Assembly (NCBI RefSeq): GCF_040958095.1
Contig: NC_091209.1
Coordinates: 5,158,173-5,222,172, forward strand
Source of the DNA: Procambarus clarkii
Lineage: Eukaryota; Arthropoda; Malacostraca; Decapoda; Cambaridae
DNA length: 64,000 bases
Direction of reading: 5' to 3'
A program made the position numbers and the translations under genes. The notes beneath the pieces are model-generated. The model was not told where the DNA came from. It saw nothing but the letters and a program-made list of their open reading frames with translations, and did not search any database. Positions within the stretch are counted from its first letter, which is position 1. Every line of letters starts with the position of its first letter. Of this stretch, positions 27,401 through 38,434 are shown piece by piece.

Positions 27401-30400
27401 GTCTACATAACAGTCCGTCCACATAACAGTCCGTCCACATAACAGTCCGTCCACATAACAGACCGTCCACATAACCACCCGTCCTCATAACAGTCCGTCC
27501 ACATAACAGACCGTCCACATAACAGCCCGTCCACATAACAGTCCGTCCACATAACAGACCGTCTACATAACAGTCCGTTCACATAACAGTCCGTCCACAT
27601 AACAGTCCGTCCACATAACAGTCCGTCCACATAACAGCCCGTCCACATAACAACCCGTTCACATAACAGCCCGTCCACATAACAGCCCGTCCTCATAACA
27701 GCCCGTCCACATAAAAACCGTCCACATAACAGACCGTCCACATAACACCCCGTCCACATAACAGTCCGTACACATAACAGTCCGTCCACATAACAGTCCG
27801 TCCACATAACAGACCGTCTACATAACAGTCCGTCCACATAACAGTCCGTCCACATAACAGTTCGTCCACATAACAGTCCGTCCACATAACAGACCGTCCA
27901 CATAACCACCCGTCCTCATAACAGCCCGTCCACATAACAGTCCGTCCACATAACAGTCCGTCCACATAACAGACCGTCCACATAACAGCCCGTCCACATA
28001 ACAGTCCGTCCACATAACAGACCGTCTACATAACAGACCGTCCACATAAGTCCGTCCACATAACAGTCCGTCCAAATAACAGTCCGTCCACATAACAGTC
28101 CGTCCAAATAACAGTCCGTCCACATAACAGTCCGTCCACATAACAGTCCGTCCACATAACAGTGCGTCCTCATAACAGACCGTCCACATAACTGTACGTC
28201 CACATAACAGTCCGTCCTCATAACATTCCGTTTACATAACAGTCCGTCCACATAACAGTCCGTCCACATAACAGTCCGCCCACATAACAGTCCGTCCTCA
28301 TAACAGACCGTCCACATAACTGTCCGTCTACATAACAGTCCGTCCTCATAACAGACCGTCCACATAATTGTCCGTCCACATAACAGTCCGTCCACATAAC
28401 AGTCCGTCTTCATAACAGTCCGTCCACATAACAGTCCGTCCACATAACAGTCCGTCCACATAACAGTCCGTCCACATAACAGTCCGTCCTCATAACAGTC
28501 CGTCCACATAACAGACCGTCTACATAACAGTCCGTCCACATAACAGTTCGTCCACATAACAGTCCGTCCTCATAACAGTCCGTCCTCATAACAGTCCGTC
28601 CACATAACAGACCGTCTACATAACAGTCCGTCCACATAACAGACCGTCTACATAACAGTCCGTCCTCATAACAGACCGTCCACATGACTGTCCGTCCACA
28701 TAACAGTCCGTCCTCATAACAGACCGTCCTCATAACAGTCCGTCCTCATAACAGTCCGTCCACATAACAGTCCGTCCACATAACAGTCCGTCCACATAAC
28801 AGTCCGTCCACATAACAGTCCGTCCTCATAACAGACCGTCCACATAACAGTCCGTCCACATAACAGTCCGTCCACATAACAGTCCGTCCTCATAACAGTC
28901 CGTCCTCATAACAGTCCGTGCACATAACAGACCGTCCTCATAACAGACCGTCTACATAACAGTCCGTCTACATAACAGTCCGTTCACATAACAGTCCGTC
29001 CACATAACAGTCCGTCCACATAACAGTCCGTCCTCATAACAGTCCGTCCTCATAACAGTCCGTCCACATAACAGACCGTCTACATAACAGTCCGTCTACA
29101 TAACAGTCCGTTCACATAACAGTCCGTCCACATAACTGTCCGTCCACATAACAGTCCGTCCACATAACAGACCGTCTACATAACAGTCCGTCTACATAAC
29201 AGTCTGTTCACATAACAGTCCGTCCACATAACAGTCCGTCCTCATAACAGACCGTCTACATAACAGTCCGTCTACATAACAGTCCGTTCACATAACAGTC
29301 CGTCCACATAACAGTCCGTCCACATAACAGTCCGTCCTCATAACAGTCCGTCCTCATAACAGTCCGTCCACATAACAGACCGTCTACATAACAGTCCGTC
29401 TACATAACAGTCCGTTCACATAACAGTCCGTCCACATAACTGTCCGTCCACATAACAGTCCGTCCACATAACTGTCCGTCCACATAACAGTCCGTCCACA
29501 TAACAGTCCGTCCACATAACTGTCCGTCAACATAACTGTCCGTCCACATAACAGCCCGTCCACATAACAGTCCGTCCACATAACAGTCCACCACATAAGT
29601 CTGTCCTCATAACTGTCCGTCCACATAACGGCCCGTCCACATAACAGTCCGTCCTCATAACTGTCCGTCCACATAACCACCCCGTCCATATAACAGTCCG
29701 TCCACATAGCAGTCCGTCCACATAACTGTCCGTCCACATAACAGCCCGTCCACATAACAGTCCGTTTACATAACAGCCCGTCCTCATAACAGTCCGTCCT
29801 CATAACAGACCGTCCACATAACAGACCGTCCACATAACAGACCGTCCACATAACAGTCAGTCCACATAACAGTCCGTCCACATAACAGACCGTACTCATA
29901 ACAGTCCGTCCACATAACAGACCGTCCTCATAACAGACCCTCCACATAACAGACCGTCCACATAACAGACCATCCACATAACAGCCCATCCACATAACAG
30001 ACCATCCACATAACAGACCTTCCACATAACAGCCCCTCCACATAACAGACCGTCCACATAACAGCCCGTCCACATAACAGACCCTCCACATAACAGACCG
30101 TCCACATAACAGACCATCCACATAACAGACCATCCACATAACAGACCATCCACATAACAGACCATCCACATAACAGTCCCTCCACATAACAGACCGTCCA
30201 CATAACATACCGTCCACATAACAGACCATCCACATAACAGATCGTCCATATAACAGACCGTCCACATAACAGACCGTCCACATAACAGACCATCCACATA
30301 ACAGCCCGTCCACATAACAGACCGTCCACATAACAGCCCGTCCACATAACAGACCATCCACATAACAGCATGACCACATAACAGCCCGTCCACATAACAG

Positions 30401-33008
30401 ACCATCCACATAACAGACCGTCCACATAACAGCCCGTCCGCATAACAGACCCTCCACATAACAGACCGTCCACATAACAGACCATCCACATAACAGTCCG
30501 TCCACATAACAGACCGTCCACATAACAGACCGTCCACATAACAGACCGTCCACATAACAGCCCGTCCACATAACAGTCCGTCCACATAACAGTCCGTCCA
30601 CATAACAGACCGTCCACATAACAGCCCGTCCACATAACAGTTCGTCCACATAACAGACCGTCTACATAACAGACCGTCCACATAACAGACCGTGCACATA
30701 ACACACCGTCCACATAAGTCCGTCCACATAACAGTCCGTCCAAATAACAGTCCGTCCACATAACAGTCCGTCCAAATAACAGACCGTCCACATAACAGTC
30801 CGTCCACATAACAGTCCGTCCACATAACAGTCTGTCCTCATAACAGACCGTCCACATAACTGTCCGTCCACATAACAGTTCGTCCTCATAACAGTCCGTC
30901 TACATAACAGTCCGTCCACATAACAGTCCGTCCACATAACAGTCCGTCCACATAACAGTCCGTCCTCATAACAGACCGTCCACATAACTGTCCGTCTACA
31001 TAACAGTCCGTCCTCATAACAGACCGTCCACATAACTGTCCGTCCACATAACAGTCCGTCCACATAAAAGTCCGTCCTCATAACAGTCCGTCCACATAAC
31101 AGTCCGTCCACATAACAGTCCGTCCACATAACAGTCCGTCCACATAACAGTCCGTCCTCATAACAGTCCGTCCACATAACAGACCGTCTACATAACAGTC
31201 CGTCCACATAACAGTCCGTCCACATAACAGTCCGTCCTCATAACAGTCCGTCCTCATAACAGTCCGTCCACATAACAGACCGTCTACATAACAGTCCGTC
31301 CACATAACAGACCGTCTACATATCAGTCCGTCCTCATAACAGACCGTCCACATAACTGTCCGTCCACATAACAGTCCGTCCTCATAACAGACCGTCCTCA
31401 TAACAGTCCGTCCTCATAACAGTCCGTCCACATAAGTCCGTACACATAACAGTCCGTCCACATAACAGTCCGTCCTCATAACAGTCCGTCCTCATAACAG
31501 ACCGTCCACATGACTGTCCGTCCACATAACAGTCCGTCCTCATAACAGACCGTCCTCATAACAGTCCGTCCTCATAACAGTCCGTCCACATAACAGTCCG
31601 TCCACACAGCAGTCCGTCCACATAACAGTCCGTCCTCATAACAGACCGTCCACATAACAGTCCGTCCTCATAACAGTCCGTCTACATAACAGTCCGTCCA
31701 CATAACAGTCCGTCCACATAACAGTCCGTCCTCATAACAGTCCGTCCTCATAACAGTCCGTCCACATAATAGACCGTCTACATAACAGTCCGTCTACATA
31801 ACAGTCCGTCCACATAACAGTCCGTCTACATAACTGTCCGTTCACATAACAGTCCGTCCACATAACTGTCCGTCCACATAACAGTCCGTCCACATAACAG
31901 TCCGTCCACATAACAGCCCGTCCACATAACAGACCGTTCTCATAACAGACCGTACTCATAATAGTCCGTCCACATAACAGACCGTTCTCATAACAGCCCG
32001 TCCCCATAACAGCCCGTCCACGTAACAGTCCGTCCTCATAACAGACCCTCCACATAACAGACCGTCCACATAACAGACCATCCACATAACAGACCGTCCA
32101 CATAACAGTCCGTCCACATAACAGACCGTACTCATAATAGTCCGTCCACATAACAGACCGTTCTCATAACAGCCCGTCCACATAACAGACCGTTCTCATA
32201 ACAGCCCGTCCACATAACAGCCCGTCCACATAACAGTCCGTCCTCATAACAGACCCTCCACATAACAGACCGTCCACATAACAGACCATCCACATAACAG
32301 ACCATCCACATAACAGACCATCCACATAACAGACTATCCACATAACAGCCCCTCCACATAACAGACCGTCCACATAACAGCCCGTCCACAAAACAGACCC
32401 TCCACATAACAGACCGTCCACATAACAGACCATCCACATAACAGACCATCCACATAACAGACCCTCCACATAACAGACCGTCCACATAACAGACCGTCCA
32501 CATAACAGACCGTCCACATAACAGATCGTCCATATAACAGACCGTCCACATAACAGACTGTCCACATAACAGACCATCCACATAACAGACCGTCCACATA
32601 ACAGACCGTCCACATAACAGCCCGTCCACATAACAGACCATCCACATAACAGCCCGTCCACATAACAGCCCGTCCACATAACAGACCATCCACATAACAG
32701 ACCGTCCACATAACAGCCCGTCCACATAACAGACCGTCCACATAACAGACCGTCCACATAACAGACCATCCACATAACAGACCGTCCACATAACAGCCCA
32801 TCCACATAACAGACCATCCACATAACAGACCATCCACATAACAGACCATCCACATAACAGACCATCCACATAACAGACCGTCCACATAACAGCCCGTCCA
32901 CATAACAGCCCGTCCACATAACAGCCCGTCCACATAACAGCCCCTCCACATAACAGACCGTCCACATAACAGACCGTCCACATAACAGACCGTCCACATA
33001 ACAGTCCG
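21405..33008 (-). repeat. 16-bp satellite, main block (about 11.6 kb)
   Basis: About 725 units of the 16-mer ACATAACAGTCCGTCC and variants at the CAG(T/C/A)CC and CGTCC/CATCC positions. Variants are regional: mixed T/C/A forms with CTGTCC at 21.4-25 kb, mostly CAGTCC at 26-29.6 kb, and mostly CAGACC with CCATCC at 29.9-33 kb. Rare marker units such as CCACCCGTCCTCATAACAGC recur at about 22235, 23787, 24538, 25881 and 27906, showing segmental duplication within the array. All minus-strand open frames (Met-Trp-Thr, Cys-Tyr-Val-Asp-Gly repeats) come from the 48-bp reading cycle and are not genes. Confidence 0.97.
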
Positions 33009-34031
33009 TGTCGGAAAATCCGACACCATTTAATAATATCATACAGACAGATAATAATTGCTGCTGTATTGTATAAAGAAGTTACCCATAGATAATGTAA
33101 TTGTAGTGGAATTTCCGTCTATAGAAAACGGGATATCATTACCACATACTATTATAAATTTACAACCTATTATGGTGGGAATTATTCTTAAATACATTAG
33201 TCTTTGGACTTTACCATCATAAAAACATCTCATATAAATTAACTTAATTATCAGAATTAAAATAGAGTAAATGTGACCCTTCTATCACTTACTGTCATCT
33301 GGACAATGAAGGCCAGTAGTCTGGGGTGAGGGAGTGGTCAGCCATTGTTATTGTTTAAGACCAGAGGCACGGGAGCAAATTCGGCTCCTGTTAATTTTAC
33401 TTGGACGAAGTGTTATGGAAACCAAAGGTGTACCATCATCAACACACTGTCAACAAATTCAAGTTAAGTGTTCTGCCGAAACCCATTTATCTTTCATTTA
33501 TGGCCATTAATGTCAGTGGATATAGGGTGGGCCAGTTAGAGCATGAGATCGCCTCATACTAAAGGTAATTAAGCCAGGTCTTCATGGTTCCATGTACAGT
33601 GTTTTCTCTGATATAGCTGTCATATATTAGGATTCTGGCTTTACAGCTAGCGCCCTTTTGACAGGTCAAGACGAGGAAGCATGCTTTGTGCATCAGTTAC
33701 CAGGATGTTGGAAGCTACCTCACACGAGGAAAATGTGGTGTCTACATCCTGGTTATACCTGGTGGACTAAGGCCTGCTGTACAATAAGATAAGGAACCTC
33801 TTCAATGTATGTAGTCTATTACTGTAGTTTGATTGGCTGCATATATATAAATTTAATAAACCCCCCTAATGTGTAGAGGATCGATTTGTGAGATTATGAG
33901 ATTATCGCAGAAATACAGTCCACTTATCATTATACAAATTGCTATCGAAGTATATAAATTAATGTAAATATAAATTCTATATATATTCATATAAATTAAA
34001 TAAATATAAATCTCACAGGTCGGTTCCCACA
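33009..34031 (+). mobile_element. Solo LTR of the BEL/Pao family
   Basis: It starts TGTCGGAAAATCCGACA and ends CGGTTCCCACA, the same termini as the LTRs of the BEL/Pao element at 56579-62241. It is 1023 bp, against 1003 bp there, with several small indels and substitutions. GTCCG precedes it (33004-33008) and follows it (34032-34036), a 5-bp target duplication. Removing the LTR and one copy restores an uninterrupted 16-bp array. It is therefore an insertion into the satellite followed by LTR-LTR recombination. It is older than, or from a different subfamily than, the complete copy. Confidence 0.9.
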
Positions 34032-35575
34032 GTCCGTCCTCATAACAGTCCGTCCACATAAGAGTCCGTCCTCATAACAGCCCGTCCACATAACAGCCCC
34101 TCCACATAACAGCCTGTCCACATAACAGCCCCTCCACATAACAGCCCGTCCACATAACAGCCCGTCCACATAACAGACCATCCACATAACAGACCGTCTA
34201 CATAACAGACCGTCCACATAACAGCCCATCCACATAACAGACCGTCCACATAACAGACCGTCCACATAACAGACCGTCCACATAACAGCCCGTCCACATA
34301 ACAGCCCGTCCACATAACAGACCGTCCACATAACAGCCCGTCCACATAACAGCCCGTCCACATAACAGACCATCCACATAACAGCCCGTCCACATAACAG
34401 ACCATCCACGTAACAGACCGTCCACATAACAGCCCGTCCACATAACAGACCGTCCACATAACAGCCCGTCCACATAACAGACCATCCACATAACAGACCA
34501 TCCATATAACAGTTCGTCCACATAACAGATCGTCCACATAACAGACCGTCCACATAACAGACCATCCACATAACAGACCATCCACATAACAGACCGTCCA
34601 CATAACAGCCTGTCCACATAACAGACCATCCACATAACAGACCATCCACATAACAGCCCCTCCACATAACAGACCGTCCACATAACAGCCCGTCCACATA
34701 ACAGACCGTCCACATAACAGACCGTCCACATAATAGATCGTCCACATAACAGATCGTCCACATAACAGACCATCCACATAACAGACCGTCCACATAACAG
34801 ACCGTCCACATAACAGACCGTCCACGTAACAGACCATCCACATAACAGACCATCCACATAACAGACCATCCACATAACTTACCATCCACATAACAGACCA
34901 TCCACATAACAGACCGTCCACATAACAGACCATCCACATAACAGACCATCCACATAACAGACCATCCACATAACAGACCGTCCACATAACAGCCCGTCCA
35001 CATAACAGCCCGTCCACATAACAGACCGTCCACATAACAGCCCGTCCACATAACAGACCATCCACATAACAGACCGTCCACATAACAGCCCATCCACATA
35101 ACAGACCATCCACATAACAGACCATCCACATAACAGACCATCCACATAACAGACCATCCACATAACAGCCCCTCCACATAACAGACCATCCACATAACAG
35201 ACCGTCCACATAACAGACCGTCCACATAACAGCCCGTCCACATAACAGACCGTCCACATAACAGCCCCTCCACATAACAGACCATCCACATAACAGACCG
35301 TCCACATAACAGCCCGTCCACATAAAAGCCCCTCCACATAACAGCCCCTTCACATAACAGACCGTCCACATAACAGACCGTCCACATAACAGACCGTCCA
35401 CATAACAGCCCGTCCACATAAAAGCCCCTCCACATAACAGCCCCTCCACATAACAGCCCCTCCACATAACAGACCGTCCACATAACAGACCGTCCACATA
35501 ACAGGCCGTCCACATAACAGACCGTCCACATAACAGTCCGTCATAACAACCCGTCCTCATAACATTGTGCCTCAT
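34032..35575 (-). repeat. 16-bp satellite, block right of the solo LTR
   Basis: About 96 further units, dominated by the CAGACC(G/A)TCC, CAGCCCGTCC and CAGCCCCTCC variants also found at 30-33 kb. This continuity of variant type confirms that the two blocks were one array. It ends in a few degenerate units at 35540-35575. Confidence 0.96.
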
Positions 35576-36480
35576 AACAGAACACAAGTAATGACTTTTT
35601 CCTCAGAAAATACTTCACCACGTAACACAAATATATATAATCGTCAACAGAACCTAAACACCTAACCTAACTAGGGCCATATTTGCAAATTTTTTGGGGG
35701 AACTTTGAACATTTGTATTCGGAAAACTAAAGATGTTTTCGAAATTCTATAACTCAAGGTCCTTTATTATATGCTAATGTGTCAGAAAAGTGTCACAGAA
35801 TAATTATATCTGAAACGTGTGTTCTGAAGTGTGGACTTGAAAAGGTGTAAAAAACGTTGAAAAAAAACTCCCTTTCTATTTACGCTGCAGTACTGAAACT
35901 TGGGACAATTTCAGCACTTTTCATTTCCAACTAGTCAAATAATATTGGTTGACATTGAACAACTTTTCCAACACAAAGCAGATGGCCCCTTAACTATACA
36001 TAGAATTTTAATATATAATATTTTTGTATATATGAGAAAAAACATATTTTAATGCAATATACGTAAACAGTTGATAAATGTGTCTTATGGGGTTGACGGT
36101 GTGGGTTGTGTGTGTGTGTGGGGGGGGGGGGAGAGTACGGCCGCTGCTTTAACGAGCTTGGCCTGAGGACAGGTTTCCTCATTAGCGACCTCTAAATGCT
36201 CAATAACCCACCCGCCAAACACACTGTTTTAAAAAGAAAAAAAGAAAACACAACTCACTGAAGTAAACTTCTCCTCTAATCATGTTTCTTCCATATCCTC
36301 CGTTCGAATCCCACTTCTCTAAATGCTTCACCCGTCTACTTTAGAAACAAAAAATTACCAAGAGAAGCGAACTATCTACGTTAGGCCAAACTATTCAACA
36401 CATTAAAGTGTGCAACAATATTAATAACTTATAATTAATAAAATATAAATTTTAAATATGCAGAACTTTAAAATTGTTGA
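35576..36480. other. AT-rich sequence with a degenerate dispersed repeat
   Basis: Mostly unrecognised. About 36062-36350 shares ordered blocks with 62880-63500: a TCTG-type GGGGTTGACC-like start, GCTTTAACGAGCCTGGCC-like sequence, CCACCCGCCAAAC, CTGTTT, and AAATGCTTCACCC. AACCTAAACACCTAACCTAA at about 35650 also has counterparts near 62949 and 63328. A run of 12 G lies at about 36120-36131 after (GT)n. Confidence 0.5.
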
Positions 36481-36838
36481 ATGTGCCTTTGAGTGTTGAC
36501 TGCGGGTTGGATGAGCGGAGCCTGGAAGTGAGTAGGAGGAAAGGTGTTGACTGCCGGTTGGATGAGCCGAGCCTGGAAGTGAGTAGGAGGAAAGGAGACA
36601 CAGAAGGTCCCCTCCAACTCCACACACGGTTGACAGTTGTTGAGCGTGAGCGATCTGTTTTGCCTGAAGTCGCTCGCGCGCGACCCGGGTGCGATATCGC
36701 GGCCGCGACACTCTCGGCGCGAGGAGAGTTTGTGTGAGGGTCCACTAATATAGTTTTATAGGATCTAGCTCCTGGACCGCGGGTTTACTAGTTTTAAACA
36801 GTCGTATTTTGTACTTAGTAAATTCCTATCCTTTCTAG
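36481..36838. other. GC/CpG-rich patch with a 51-bp direct duplication
   Basis: Two copies of a 51-bp segment containing GGAAGTGAGTAGGAGGAAAG lie at about 36495-36545 and 36546-36595. They are followed by a CpG-dense stretch (36660-36725) that includes CGCGCGCGACCCGGG and a GCGGCCGC site. This contrasts with AT-rich surroundings and could be the edge of a CpG island or part of an unknown repeat. No gene was found next to it; the LTR element begins at 36839. Confidence 0.45.
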
Positions 36839-37525
36839 TGTGACGATAATCTCTTTCAAGAGAGATTGAGCCTGCTCTTCCCTACATATTTACGTCTTTC
36901 AAGTACAAGATACTATATTGAAGATACGTCCACCAGTATCGCCAAACGTTTTGCCCAGGAAGCAAAGCGTACCAAGCACAACCCGACACACCGGCTACCG
37001 CCCGCCGTCAACCAGCAAACTGCTCATTCTCCGCCTGCCTGTTGCTGATTGGCTGGTGTCTCGCCGCACCTGCACTCACGCCACCACCATGAGTCGACGT
37101 CTGGACCAGCAGCACGCCGACTCCTCAGAATATCCGTGTGCTCCATGGAGTTGACATCTCTCTATTAGTAGACTAAGCCCTGGCTGTCTTGTACTAAGGG
37201 AGGTGGCAGCTTGAAGCCAGTATTACCAGAACCTCACTTATTTGATTTATTTAACTTGCACTTACTTGTCTTAGAGTAACTTTCATTGCCAGTAATTATT
37301 CATGTTGTTTTGTTTGTTGACTTGTTTTGAATTTTACGAGATTGTCTTTATTCATATCTTGTTTTCTAGAGTAATTAAAATTTCATTGTTTATACTTTGT
37401 GTTTTGTGTGTCTTCCCATTACCTTACCACAGACAAAAGGACAAACTTCTCTTTTTTTTTTGTTATGTGACGAGGCCCTGCCCCCAGCTTTTGAAACAGC
37501 CGAACACCAACGCTTTACCGTCACA
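36839..37525 (+). repeat. 5' LTR of the Gmr1-like element
   Basis: 687 bp, beginning TGTGACGATAAT and ending CTTTACCGTCACA, with the 6-bp terminal inversion TGTGAC/GTCACA. An early inverted repeat TCTCTTTCAAGAGAGA follows the start. The other LTR is at 43080. Confidence 0.95.
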
Positions 37526-37530
37526 TTACA

Positions 37531-37543
37531 TGGGGGCCTGTCC
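37531..37543 (+). other. Candidate primer-binding site (tRNA-Pro type)
   Basis: Five bases after the LTR, TGGGGGCCTGTCC resembles the tRNA-Pro primer site used by some retroelements, in which TGGGGGC is followed by a GTCC block. Two internal positions differ from the pattern I recall, so the tRNA identity is an inference. The TGG start and position fit a primer-binding site. Confidence 0.55.
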
Positions 37544-38434
37544 ACGGAGCTTCACTCAGGTACTGGTACCAGATCGTAAATTTGTGGTAAGCGTATTTGG
37601 CTTTGGTAAAGTAACTTTTCACTATTTTCAATATTCAATTTTATTTTCATATGGTACTGTGTGTATTGTGCATTCCGAGAGTAGCATATGGTGAAGGTGA
37701 GACAACTTTGGATTACGTGGTGACTGTAGGCGTCAGTCATTCTCTTAATTGGTCATCTCTCCCTCCGTGTTATTACTCGTGTTTACCATCTTTTGTCCCT
37801 AGGATATTTCTCATATTTTCGGCAGATCATCATATTGGTACCCTGGTACTGTGGTCTGTCCCCGGGTCAAGTGCACCTAATCTTCTGCAATCCGACGGTA
37901 GGAGGATAAAGAGGGCCATAGTTCCTCTCGCACGAACTTTAGTTGCTGAATTGGGACCTCAGCAGCAGTTCTCGTCACCAGTTGACACCTCGCACCCCTA
38001 CACGTCGGTCAGAGATGATGATATTTACATTGGTAGGGAATTAGCCATCTTTTTCAGAGCACAAAAGTTCGCTAATTCTGTAAGTATCATATTAATTTCA
38101 GTGGGAAAAACTTGTTTATGTCCTATAGAGACTCGGCAAGGTATGCCTACATTCTTGGACTACCTAATTCACTTTTGAGGCAATTAACTGTTTCATTTGT
38201 TTTAGAAACTCAGTTTCGCTTATTTAGTAGGATTTTCTTGCCCTTATCCTCTCACATTGAGTACCGGGTACAAGATTTCCTGCGACCTTGATTTATTAAT
38301 CATTTATCATCTTGAAATTAACATTAATTGTTAACGATTCCACAGGATAGGTACCAGTTGCCACGTTGTCCTGTTTCTGACATTCACCATATCACAACAA
38401 TATATTCGTTGTGCATTTATTTGCTAATTTCACC
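37544..38434 (+). other. Leader between primer site and gag-pol
   Basis: About 0.9 kb with no recognised domain. An open frame of 175 codons (37651-38178) lies here, but it shows no known motif and does not join the gag frame. I treat it as leader sequence. Such leaders often hold packaging signals, but none can be demonstrated here. Confidence 0.55.

Noticed and set aside
21387-35587. Many long Cys/Tyr/Trp-rich open frames on the minus strand
   Set aside because: They are translations of the 16-bp satellite, which cycles through all frames every 48 bp without stops; several overlap in different frames.
35640-35670. Arthropod telomere repeat (AACCT)n
   Set aside because: Only two units (CCTAACCTAA) occur here and near 62950 and 63330, as part of a dispersed repeat.
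36421-36745. Small genes on either strand in the CpG-rich patch
   Set aside because: Overlapping frames on both strands are explained by the GC-rich 51-bp duplication; no conserved motif.
37651-38178. Accessory or envelope-like gene in the Gmr1-like leader
   Set aside because: The 175-codon frame has no signal peptide, membrane segment or known motif, and lies upstream of gag where env does not occur.
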